DNA of 5,358 nt from Ignavibacteria bacterium (GCA_029859455.1 JAOUDE010000194.1:1-5358), one strand, 5' to 3'; counted from the stretch's first letter, positions 1-5,358 are shown. Translations and numbers: made by a program. The notes: generated by a model not told the origin, from the letters alone.

Positions 1-516
1 TCCGTCCTGCAATCCGACAGGGTCATTAAACGTCAGAACCCGGCATCCATTAAGGAAGGGTCCAAATTCCTCCCTGTGCGAGCCGCGGTCCATCAGCGAA
101 AGAGCGCCATACGTGCGGCCATGAAACGCGTTGGTGAATGAAACGATCTCGCTCTTTCCGCTCCGGGCGCCATAGCGGCGAACGATTTTGATCGCGCCCT
201 CGATCGCTTCCGTTCCGCTGTTGGTCAGGAACAAGTTCCGGAATCCTGACAGGCGAAGGAGGGCGTCGGCAAGTTCAACCTGCGCGTCCTGTACAAAGAA
301 ATTCGAGAGATGGAGGTGTCGGGAGGTCTGGTCCACAATCGCCCGTACGATGCCCGGATGGGAATGGCCGAGTGCGCACACCCCGATGCCGGCAAACATA
401 TCCAGGTACCGCGTCCCATCCTTTGCATACAGATACATCCCGTCTGCCCGCTCGATCTCCAGAGGCAATCGGCGATAGGTATTGAAAAACAGCTCTTCTA
501 TTTTCCCTGTATGCAT
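1..516 (-). CDS. argD: Class III PLP aminotransferase, probable acetylornithine aminotransferase (N-terminal part, runs off left edge)
   Basis: This reading frame is open on the minus strand from an ATG at 516-514 to base 1, giving 172 residues; the C-terminal half, including the PLP-binding lysine, lies outside the window. Visible landmarks fit class III (ornithine/acetylornithine) aminotransferases: 'DGTRYLDMFAGIGVCALGHSHP' near residues 33-54, 'HLSNFF' at 69-74, the phosphate-binding 'NSGTEAIEGAIK' at 99-110, and 'FHGRTYGALS' at 131-140, which is characteristic of ArgD. By family knowledge ArgD is a cytosolic enzyme that transfers an amino group between glutamate and N-acetylglutamate semialdehyde in arginine synthesis. 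Ornithine or other omega-aminotransferases remain possible because substrate-determining regions are missing. The ATG at 516 is preferred: an in-frame TTG at 588-586 overlaps the predicted -10 box, and a GTG at 558-556 has no ribosome site. The chosen start also has only a weak Shine-Dalgarno. The gene is divergent from the phosphatase gene. Confidence 0.82.
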   Translation of the reverse strand, partial: MHTGKIEELFFNTYRRLPLEIERADGMYLYAKDGTRYLDMFAGIGVCALGHSHPGIVRAIVDQTSRHLHLSNFFVQDAQVELADALLRLSGFRNLFLTNSGTEAIEGAIKIVRRYGARSGKSEIVSFTNAFHGRTYGALSLMDRGSHREEFGPFLNGCRVLTFNDPVGLQDG

Positions 517-587
517 CAGTTTGAGTCCGGAGGGGCCGTTTTCGCCCCACGGTTGCACTAAAATACCGAATGTCGCATATTCATTCA

Positions 588-616
588 ATGATAAACGGGT
601 AATCCCTCACCTTCAA
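588..616 (-). promoter_or_regulatory. Predicted promoter of the argD-like gene
   Basis: On the minus strand the -35 box TTGAAG (616-611) and the -10 box TATCAT (593-588) are separated by exactly 17 bases. The same bases also fit the Bacteroidota pattern TTTG, about 20 bases, TAnnTTTG (here TATCATTG, one mismatch). Transcription would begin near 581, giving a leader of about 65 nt before the ATG at 516. This is a pattern match only, strengthened by three other promoters in the window with identical spacing. Confidence 0.5.
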
Positions 617-654
617 ACCGGCTTCTTCTTCCTCAAACAACCGAGTAGTATCTG

Positions 655-1404
655 ATGGTCATTACGTCCTCAGGAATTCAATCGCACATAGGTCTTGTCA
701 GAGAGGAGAACCAGGACTCAGCCGGCCGGTTTCCCGAGCATGCATCAGGGGCTGTTGCGAACTCAGCTCAGGTCTTCGCCGTGGCAGACGGGATGGGCGG
801 CCATCGCGGGGGGAGGGAAGCGAGTCAGATTGCCATCAGAATCCTCGGCGAGAAATTTGAAGCGGAACCGGCGGACGGAATTCCGGACCGTCTTCGTTCA
901 GCCTTCGAAGCGGCGAACCTCGCAGTTCGGCAGCAGGGAGAGGCGAACCCGGAATTCCAGGGAATGGGGACGACGTTGACGGTCATGGTGTTTTCCGGTG
1001 ACACCGTGTGCGCCGGACACGTTGGTGACAGCAGAGCATACCGGATTTCCGCGGAAGGGATCGTCCAGCTCACCGACGACCATTCCATGGTAGCGGAATG
1101 GCTCAGAAAGGGATGGCTGACAGAGGAACAGGCGAGAAACCATCCGGAGCGCTCCTTGCTCTATCGCGCCCTCGGCGTCGGATCCGATATTTCCGTCGAT
1201 GTGTATGAAAACATTGCAGCACGGCCGGGAGACCGGTTTCTTCTCTGCACCGACGGACTGACAAATCACGTGTCCGATGAGGAAATGCTTGAAATTGTGA
1301 TGGCAGAAGAGGCACAGGAAGCGTGTGAGAGGCTTGTTGATCTGGCCCTGGAAAGAGGGGGGTACGATAATATTACCGTCCAGACGATCGTGGTCGGTCC
1401 GTGA
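655..1404 (+). CDS. PP2C-family serine/threonine protein phosphatase (Stp1/PrpC-like)
   Basis: The protein has 249 residues, the usual length of a stand-alone bacterial PP2C phosphatase, and the motifs appear in the expected order: 'VREENQD' at 15-21, 'VADGMGGH' at 43-50 with metal-binding Asp45 and Gly46, 'GMGTTLT' at 103-109, 'GHVGDSRAYR' at 121-130, 'LTDDHSMV' at 139-146, 'RALG' at 171-174, 'LLCTDGL' at 196-202 with metal ligand Asp200, and 'GGYDNITV' at 235-242 with metal ligand Asp238. All the expected metal-binding aspartates are present, so it should be active. Family members use Mn2+ or Mg2+ to remove phosphate from Ser/Thr residues and often oppose a Hanks-type kinase; none is in this window. 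No signal peptide or membrane segment is visible, so it is cytosolic. A TAG at 646-648 lies just upstream in frame, so the ATG at 655 is the first usable start; its ribosome site is weak. No clear terminator follows. Confidence 0.95.
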   Translation: MVITSSGIQSHIGLVREENQDSAGRFPEHASGAVANSAQVFAVADGMGGHRGGREASQIAIRILGEKFEAEPADGIPDRLRSAFEAANLAVRQQGEANPEFQGMGTTLTVMVFSGDTVCAGHVGDSRAYRISAEGIVQLTDDHSMVAEWLRKGWLTEEQARNHPERSLLYRALGVGSDISVDVYENIAARPGDRFLLCTDGLTNHVSDEEMLEIVMAEEAQEACERLVDLALERGGYDNITVQTIVVGP

Positions 1405-1424
1405 GTTCCCGGGAAAGAGCGATG

Positions 1425-1453
1425 TTGATTCTGGAATCGGAGAGTGGTATCTT
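1425..1453 (+). promoter_or_regulatory. Predicted promoter of the fatty acid hydroxylase gene
   Basis: TTGATT (1425-1430) and TATCTT (1448-1453) are separated by 17 bases. The -10 region reads TATCTTTTG, close to the Bacteroidota TAnnTTTG box. Transcription would start near 1460, leaving a leader of about 60 nt before the ATG at 1523. A short inverted repeat, GATTC-TG-GAATC (1427-1438), overlaps the -35 box and could be an operator, though an arm of five bases may be chance. Confidence 0.4.
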
Positions 1454-1512
1454 TTGAAGGATTAGCAATTGTCTTCCCCTGAAATGAGTTGTTTAGAGTA
1501 CTGAGATCGCCC

Positions 1513-1517
1513 GGAGG
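1513..1517 (+). promoter_or_regulatory. Ribosome binding site of the fatty acid hydroxylase gene
   Basis: A strong Shine-Dalgarno GGAGG lies 5 bases before the ATG at 1523 and settles that start. It contrasts with the weak sites of the argD-like and phosphatase genes. Confidence 0.8.
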
Positions 1518-1522
1518 GCCGC

Positions 1523-2164
1523 ATGGCACAGAAAAACTATGTTTCCAATAAGGACGAGTCGGCTCGACTTTTCCAGAGCAGTTTCCTCGAGCTTTTTACG
1601 CATGTTCACTGGAGTGTTCCCCTGATCGTGTTCGTTCCGGTGGTTTCGTATTTTCTTTATACTGCAGCCGCAACTCCGGGACTTGCCGTTACAGCCATTA
1701 CAGGAATGTTCGTGGCAGGTCTGGCGGTCTGGACGCTGACGGAGTATATTCTTCACCGGTATGTGTTCCATTATGAACCGAAGTCGACAATCGGGAAACG
1801 GCTCCATTTTCTCCTTCACGGCGTTCATCATGATTACCCGAACGATTCGCTCCGCCTGGTTATGCCCCCGGTCGTGAGCGGACCACTGGCTGCGTTGTTC
1901 TATTTCTTTTTCCTGTTTCTGGTCGGCGAGACCCATCTCCCTCCCTTTTTTGCAGGTTTTCTGGTCGGGTACCTCTTTTATGATATGATCCATTACGCCA
2001 CGCACCATGCCCCGATGAAAGGGACGGTGGGGCTCCTGTTGAAGCACCACCATATGAAGCACCACTACCAGACAGATGATTATAACTTCGGGGTCAGCTC
2101 ACCTCTCTGGGATTTCGTTTTCAGGACCTATCAGCAGAAAAAGGAATCTCCCGTCGGCGGCTGA
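1523..2164 (+). CDS. Membrane di-iron fatty acid 2-hydroxylase-like protein (sterol desaturase superfamily)
   Basis: The protein has 213 residues with hydrophobic stretches near 31-50, 54-73, 114-135 and 140-156, interrupted by the histidine clusters of membrane di-iron oxygenases: HRYVFH (78-83), HGVHH (99-103, with His95 nearby), HYATHH (157-162) and HHHMKHH (175-181). The ending 'YNFGVSSPLWDFVFRTY' (187-203) closely resembles the C-terminal domain of FA2H/Scs7 enzymes, which add a hydroxyl at carbon 2 of fatty acids in sphingolipids. The cytochrome b5 domain of fungal and animal versions is absent, so electrons must come from another protein. Carotenoid hydroxylases share similar boxes, but the FA2H-like tail argues against that. 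By inference it modifies ceramide or other membrane lipids, which would suit sphingolipid-making members of the Bacteroidota. It has its own promoter, a strong ribosome site and a terminator, so it is probably transcribed alone. Confidence 0.88.
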   Translation: MAQKNYVSNKDESARLFQSSFLELFTHVHWSVPLIVFVPVVSYFLYTAAATPGLAVTAITGMFVAGLAVWTLTEYILHRYVFHYEPKSTIGKRLHFLLHGVHHDYPNDSLRLVMPPVVSGPLAALFYFFFLFLVGETHLPPFFAGFLVGYLFYDMIHYATHHAPMKGTVGLLLKHHHMKHHYQTDDYNFGVSSPLWDFVFRTYQQKKESPVGG

Positions 2165-2190
2165 TTTCTTCAGGTCAGCAGGGTTCAACC

Positions 2191-2231
2191 ACAGCCTCTC
2201 CGCGTCCCGGAGAGGCTGTTCTGCTTTGTTT
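2191..2231 (+). terminator. Intrinsic terminator after the fatty acid hydroxylase gene
   Basis: A perfect 11-bp stem (ACAGCCTCTCC at 2191-2201 with GGAGAGGCTGT at 2209-2219) closes a 7-base loop and is followed by the T-rich run TCTGCTTTGTTT. It begins 26 bases after the stop codon. The tail is broken by C and G, so termination may be partial, but stem quality and position are convincing. Confidence 0.8.
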
Positions 2232-2242
2232 ACTCGCCCGTC

Positions 2243-2271
2243 TTGACTTTCTCCGCCCGCGGTGCTACTAT
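2243..2271 (+). promoter_or_regulatory. Predicted promoter of the six-helix membrane protein gene
   Basis: TTGACT (2243-2248) and TACTAT (2266-2271) are separated by exactly 17 bases, the best -35 box in the window. The -10 region TACTATTG also matches TAnnTTTG with one mismatch. It sits just after the preceding terminator, as expected for a new transcription unit. Transcription would start near 2278. Confidence 0.6.
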
Positions 2272-2277
2272 TGGACG

Positions 2278-2451
2278 CGGAGTGATGCGTTGTCTCCGTT
2301 CCACCGATTAAATCCATTCCGTTCCTTCGCTTCACTCCCAGGACTGACGGCTGCCCGGCAAATCCCTCTCACGCAATTCATCGAGACCCTACAAGCCGGT
2401 TGCAACCAGAGAGTCAGGACATTCCTTGAACCAAACCACCGGAGGTCCACG
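2278..2451 (+). other. Long leader before the membrane protein gene, with a possible 8-codon upstream ORF
   Basis: The predicted start site leaves about 174 nt before the ATG at 2452, the longest leader in the window. It contains a tiny ORF at 2285-2311 (peptide MRCLRSTD), a possible hairpin (CGGAG at 2278-2282 with CTCCG at 2294-2298) that overlaps it, and the palindrome GGTTGCAACC (2398-2407). The main frame is also open upstream to a TTG at 2290, but the sequence there lacks a ribosome site and does not read like protein. I recognise no riboswitch class. Confidence 0.35.
2441..2446 (+). promoter_or_regulatory. Ribosome binding site deciding the start of the membrane protein gene
   Basis: GGAGGT lies 5 bases before the ATG at 2452. 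It fixes this start over the upstream in-frame TTG at 2290, which would add 54 unlikely residues. Confidence 0.8.
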
Positions 2452-3015
2452 ATGAAACTGACCCTGAACAATATCGTTATGCTCTTCCTGATTTCGATCG
2501 CAGGCCTTGCAGGTGCGGTTGTCATCGGACTGATGATGTACGGGAACGAGGTGTTTGATCCCGGCACGGTCGGCTTCTCTTTTGTCGCGTACGGGCTGAC
2601 CGGCGCGGTGATCTTTTCTTTCTATCACGTTCGGGGCCTTTCAGAGGCCATCTCCGCGTGCCTGACCGTGAGCGTGATTCAATTCATCGCCAGCCTTACC
2701 CTGATCTCGTGGTCGACGGCGGTCATCTGGTCGTTCGGCATGAATCTCCCCGTGATCGCCCTTGCCTTCCTGTTCGAGCGAAAACTGGCTGCGCTCAAAT
2801 GGGGACGATTTATCGTGGTTGGTGCCTGCTACGGGTCGATGTTCGTCCTCCTGAGTCTCGTGGTTGCCGCCATCCACAGCATCGAGACGATGCCGCCGGA
2901 GGTGTTTCAGAAAAATTTTCTGGATGGGTTAATGATCGGTCTGGGGCTGGGGGCGGGGGTTCAGGCTGGGGAGGCCTTCATGGTCTCGTATGAAGAACAA
3001 AGAACCAATGCGTGA
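2452..3015 (+). CDS. Six-helix integral membrane protein of unknown function
   Basis: I do not recognise the family. From the ATG with the strong ribosome site the protein has 187 residues and is almost entirely hydrophobic, with probable membrane helices near 7-29, 40-58, 66-86, 90-108, 119-141 and 157-178. The most basic loop, 'ERKLAALKWGR' (109-119), and the short 'HVRG' loop (59-62) should face the cytoplasm, while the acidic loops around 32-36 and 145-150 should face out; this predicts both ends inside. The last helix is glycine-rich ('GLMIGLGLGAGVQAGEAF', 159-176), allowing tight packing. There is no soluble domain, catalytic motif or lipoprotein signal. A small transporter, membrane enzyme or structural protein are all possible. 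It is flanked by its own promoter and the next gene's promoter, so context gives no partner. The gene itself is very likely real. Confidence 0.8.
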   Translation: MKLTLNNIVMLFLISIAGLAGAVVIGLMMYGNEVFDPGTVGFSFVAYGLTGAVIFSFYHVRGLSEAISACLTVSVIQFIASLTLISWSTAVIWSFGMNLPVIALAFLFERKLAALKWGRFIVVGACYGSMFVLLSLVVAAIHSIETMPPEVFQKNFLDGLMIGLGLGAGVQAGEAFMVSYEEQRTNA

Positions 3016-3048
3016 GAGGAACGCGGCGCGGCCGGCCGGTACTGTTTC

Positions 3049-3077
3049 TTGATTCTCCCCGGCTTTCATACTACATT
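3049..3077 (+). promoter_or_regulatory. Predicted promoter of the secreted beta-propeller gene
   Basis: TTGATT (3049-3054) and TACATT (3072-3077) are again 17 bases apart; the -10 region continues as TACATTGG. Transcription would start near 3085, about 26 nt before the ATG at 3111. This supports that ATG over the upstream in-frame GTG codons at 3012 and 3081. Confidence 0.45.
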
Positions 3078-3110
3078 GGTGTGAACGTCGGTATCAGAAG
3101 CAGAGTAATC

Positions 3111-4436
3111 ATGTCCACCCATCGTGCAGTTGATCAGCGGTCACTCCCCATCGTGCGCGCGCTCTTCCTCATAGTTCTTCTCCTGTCCGTCTCCTCAGGG
3201 ATCGCGGGAGAGGAGGGATGGGTCGTCCTCGGACACCCGACGACGCGTGACCTCCGAAGAGCCGATTTCATCGATCCGATGACCGGGTGGGCGGTCGGGG
3301 ACAGTGGTACGGTCGTGATGACATCTGACGGGGGGGTGACCTGGACGACTCAGAACTCAGGGACAGAGTTTGATATCATCGATATCAGTATTGTCGGGGG
3401 GCAGTATGGATGGTTCCTTGCCCAGCAATATCCGGTCGATACAATCCAGGAATATGGGACGGAACTTTTCAGGACGACTGATGGAGGCGAGACATGGTTC
3501 TTCCAGGAACGATTCGACGAGTTCTACTTCCATGCTGTGGAATTCACTGACGAGCAGAACGGGTTTCTCGGAGGAAACCTGGGAAGGATCCTGTGGACCG
3601 AAAACAGCGGGAACATCTGGAACACCGCCGTTATTGACTCCCCTGATTTCGCCCGATGGCCGATCTGGCGGTTTGACTTCTATAACCCGGGTTACGGGAT
3701 GGCGATGGGTGGATTATTCGATGTGACCGGGCTTGTCTGGAGAACAACAGACGGGGGAAAATTCTGGACTCACCGGCGCGTGGCCGGCGAACCGATTTTC
3801 GACTGTCACTTCTTTGATTCCCTCAATGTACTCTGTGTCAGCGGCGATATCGACTTCGGGTCCGGAATGGTGCGGACCCTGGATGGGGGATTGTCGTGGG
3901 TGTACACATACCTGGGGATATGGGGGCAGGCAACCTCGGTGAGTTTCAGGACTCCGACGGAGGGATGGTCCACGCTCGGCTTCGCGTCCACCTATATGAC
4001 CTCGTTCGATGCCGGGGAGACATGGGGATCATCGTTCACCCCGGACAGCACCGCGATGTTCGACGTGACATTTCTGGATTCGACGGTCGGTTATATGGTC
4101 GGTGCGGATGGAACGGTTCTCAAGTATTTTACGCCGCCTGTTGCGGTCAGTGATGACGGGTCAGTTCTTCCCGAAGAACCGGGCCTGGGTCAGAATTATC
4201 CCAACCCTTTCAATGCCACTTCGAACTTCGAGTTTCGCATTGTGACCGCGGGTGATGTCTCGCTGAAGATCTTCGATCTTCTCGGACAGGAGGTGACAAC
4301 GGTCGTCGATGAGGTGCTTCCGCCCGGACGATATAAGCGGTCGTTTGACGGGAAAAACCTCTCAAGCGGACTGTATCTGTACCGACTTACAACTGCAGGC
4401 TACTCTGAGACCCGGAAGATGGTGCTCCTCAGGTAG
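3111..4436 (+). CDS. Secreted BNR/Ycf48-like seven-unit beta-propeller with T9SS type A sorting domain
   Basis: The protein has 441 residues. It begins with a signal peptide: Arg16, a hydrophobic core at about 17-31, and likely cleavage after Ala32. Six BNR boxes of the form T-x-D-G-G-x-x-W follow, ending at Trp78, 129, 170, 219, 263 and 305; a seventh unit (327-340, 'GYMVGADGTVLKYF') echoes the first. This repeat count fits a seven-bladed propeller such as Ycf48/HCF136. The tail from about 358 to 441 is a T9SS type A sorting domain: 'GQNYPNPFN' at 360-368, 'LKIFDLLGQEV' at 385-395, 'SGLYLYRL' at 419-426 and a basic-hydrophobic end. The protein should cross the inner membrane by Sec and the outer membrane by T9SS, then be released or anchored. 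The role is unknown; scaffold, adhesin or glycan binding are options. The ATG at 3111 is chosen because the signal peptide begins there and the predicted promoter is only about 30 bases upstream; its ribosome site is weak. Confidence 0.9.
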   Translation: MSTHRAVDQRSLPIVRALFLIVLLLSVSSGIAGEEGWVVLGHPTTRDLRRADFIDPMTGWAVGDSGTVVMTSDGGVTWTTQNSGTEFDIIDISIVGGQYGWFLAQQYPVDTIQEYGTELFRTTDGGETWFFQERFDEFYFHAVEFTDEQNGFLGGNLGRILWTENSGNIWNTAVIDSPDFARWPIWRFDFYNPGYGMAMGGLFDVTGLVWRTTDGGKFWTHRRVAGEPIFDCHFFDSLNVLCVSGDIDFGSGMVRTLDGGLSWVYTYLGIWGQATSVSFRTPTEGWSTLGFASTYMTSFDAGETWGSSFTPDSTAMFDVTFLDSTVGYMVGADGTVLKYFTPPVAVSDDGSVLPEEPGLGQNYPNPFNATSNFEFRIVTAGDVSLKIFDLLGQEVTTVVDEVLPPGRYKRSFDGKNLSSGLYLYRLTTAGYSETRKMVLLR

Positions 4437-4441
4437 CTCCG

Positions 4442-4458
4442 CCGTGATCCTGTCACGG
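4442..4458. terminator. Short hairpin between the convergent secreted-protein genes
   Basis: CCGTGA (4442-4447) pairs with TCACGG (4453-4458) around a 5-base loop in the 45-base gap between two tail-to-tail genes. It could serve as a weak terminator in both directions. The stem is short and neither side has a proper T run, so it may not work alone. Confidence 0.3.
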
Positions 4459-4481
4459 TTCTCCGCTGCGATTCCGGCAAC

Positions 4482-5358
4482 CTAGCGTACCAGCAGAAGT
4501 TTTTTTGTTTCGACAAATCCCCCCGACTCGCCTCCGTCCTGGTGAAAGGCCTTCAACCGGTAATAGTACACCCCGCTCGCATGATCGGAAGCATCCCACT
4601 TCGCTTCATGGAACCCCGGACCCCTCGGTTCGTTCACAACAGTTGCGATCTCCCGTCCCAGAACATCGTAGATGGTCAGAGTGACAATGCTCGCGCGGGG
4701 AATTTGATACGGAATCGTTGTGCCGGGGTTGAACGGATTGGGGTAGTTCTGGGCAAGGCCGAAGGCGAAGGGGAGTGCTGTTTCCTGATCCACCGAGGTG
4801 CCGAGTGATTCAAGGTCGATCGGACTGGCCCAGACCTGATAGATCCCGGTCGAGTTGTCCATCCAGACGGCCCAAAGGGTGTCACCGACCGATGACAGCC
4901 CGATATTGTCTCCCTGGTATCCCTGGCCGAGACCACCGATAGGGAGCGGTTTGAAATGGTGGTCACTGACTTCATAGTCGGACCAAGTCGATCCCCCATC
5001 GGTTGATCGTGACAGGAAGACGCTCGCGGAATCGGAGGTGGTGGTCCGATCGTCGTAGTAGAGCACATTGACACCGCCCCCTTGGTCGACATGGACAACA
5101 GGAAAGTACTGAAGCTTTCCGTTGTTCAGCGGGTCCTGATTGACCCGGATCCCCGCCGACCAGGATGCTCCTCTGTCCGTTGAACGGTGGAGAAGGATAT
5201 CGGCATCGTTCCCTGCCGGAGTGATGCCCCGCTCTCCCGTGACGATGTAGATCCAGTTGTGCCGCGTACCTCCGCTGTTATCCACGTCGATACGAGGTAG
5301 TCCGTTGACGCGGATGTTTGCTTTCTCCGGCAGGACGCCGGTGATACCGTTCATGTCA
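4482..5358 (-). CDS. Secreted sialidase-like (BNR) protein with T9SS type A sorting domain (C-terminal part, runs off right edge)
   Basis: The frame is open from the window edge to a TAG at 4484-4482. A Met codon at 5354-5352 exists, but no signal peptide follows and the sequence reads as the middle of a domain, so the true start is outside. Counting from that Met, BNR-type boxes occur at 58-65 ('STDRGASW') and 117-124 ('STDGGSTW'), followed by a 'GDNIGLSSVGDTLWAVWMDN' segment typical of sialidase-like propellers in secreted FCB proteins. The last 91 residues form a T9SS type A sorting domain: 'LAQNYPNPFNPGTTIPYQIP', 'LTIYDVLGREIATVVNE', 'SGVYYYRLKA' and the end 'ETKKLLLVR'. The protein should be exported by Sec and T9SS. 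Whether it cleaves sialic acid cannot be judged, because the N-terminal catalytic region is missing; many such proteins are only propeller-like. It converges on the neighbouring T9SS cargo gene. Confidence 0.88.
   Translation of the reverse strand, partial: DMNGITGVLPEKANIRVNGLPRIDVDNSGGTRHNWIYIVTGERGITPAGNDADILLHRSTDRGASWSAGIRVNQDPLNNGKLQYFPVVHVDQGGGVNVLYYDDRTTTSDSASVFLSRSTDGGSTWSDYEVSDHHFKPLPIGGLGQGYQGDNIGLSSVGDTLWAVWMDNSTGIYQVWASPIDLESLGTSVDQETALPFAFGLAQNYPNPFNPGTTIPYQIPRASIVTLTIYDVLGREIATVVNEPRGPGFHEAKWDASDHASGVYYYRLKAFHQDGGESGGFVETKKLLLVR

Noticed and set aside
188..561. Plus-strand open frames of 83-96 codons at the left edge
   Set aside because: The minus strand here encodes a clear aminotransferase, and the plus-strand frames are not protein-like.
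898..1269. A 123-codon open frame on the minus strand opposite the phosphatase gene
   Set aside because: It shows no motifs, has no ribosome site, and overlaps the conserved PP2C core on the other strand.
1405..1424. Terminator for the phosphatase gene
   Set aside because: Only the loop-less palindrome TTCCCGGGAA is present, with no T run, so I do not call a terminator; read-through into the hydroxylase gene is possible.
1493..2065. A 190-codon open frame on the minus strand opposite the fatty acid hydroxylase gene
   Set aside because: Its translation is rich in His, Arg, Glu and Gln with no recognisable motif, and it lies opposite a gene with complete family motifs. It is a shadow of that gene's codon pattern.
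2290..2451. Upstream extension of the membrane protein from a TTG at 2290
   Set aside because: The added 54 residues do not look like protein, the TTG lacks a ribosome site, and the ATG at 2452 has GGAGGT at ideal spacing.
3022..3040. GC-rich repeat GCGGCCGGCCGG after the membrane protein gene, considered as a terminator
   Set aside because: It is a simple palindromic run with no loop and no following T tract.
3012..3110. Upstream extension of the beta-propeller gene from a GTG at 3012
   Set aside because: It would overlap the previous stop codon, span the predicted promoter, and put 33 residues before an ordinary signal peptide that starts at the ATG at 3111.
1..5358. CRISPR arrays, tRNA or rRNA genes, insertion sequences, toxin-antitoxin pairs or defence systems
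   Set aside because: I saw no regularly spaced repeats, tRNA-like cloverleaf, transposase motif, terminal inverted repeats or defence-gene motifs on either strand.

Overview
The window looks like chromosomal DNA of a free-living bacterium from the Bacteroidota/Ignavibacteria side of the FCB superphylum, with moderately high GC. The main evidence is a convergent pair of secreted-protein genes. Both end in a type IX secretion system (T9SS) type A sorting domain with the 'QNYPNPFN' signature, which is typical of Ignavibacteria, Chlorobi relatives and FCB candidate phyla. The aminotransferase at the left edge also reads like the form found in that group. The exact lineage cannot be fixed from this sequence.

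Layout, left to right. (1) Bases 1-516, minus strand: the N-terminal 172 residues of a class III PLP aminotransferase, most likely acetylornithine aminotransferase (ArgD), running off the left edge. (2) 517-654: a divergent promoter region. (3) 655-1404, plus: a complete stand-alone PP2C-type protein phosphatase. (4) 1523-2164, plus: a membrane di-iron fatty acid 2-hydroxylase-like enzyme of the sterol desaturase superfamily, followed by a clear hairpin terminator at 2191-2219. (5) 2452-3015, plus: a six-helix membrane protein of unknown function, behind a good promoter and a leader of about 174 nt. (6) 3111-4436, plus: a secreted seven-unit BNR/Ycf48-like beta-propeller with a T9SS tail. (7) 4482-5358, minus: the C-terminal part of a second secreted sialidase-like (BNR) protein with a T9SS tail, running off the right edge.

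The genes do not look like one operon. Four of them are preceded by promoter-like sequences with the same architecture: TTGA, then 19 bases, then TAnnnT (equal to -35/-10 boxes with a 17-base spacer). The transcripts therefore look mostly monogenic. Functionally the window mixes amino-acid metabolism, Ser/Thr phospho-signalling, probable sphingolipid or fatty-acid hydroxylation, and cell-surface or secreted proteins. I see no mobile element, CRISPR array, tRNA or rRNA, and no convincing undescribed multi-gene system. The most useful leads are the shared promoter architecture, the orphan fatty acid 2-hydroxylase, the unknown six-helix protein with its leader, and the tail-to-tail T9SS cargo pair.
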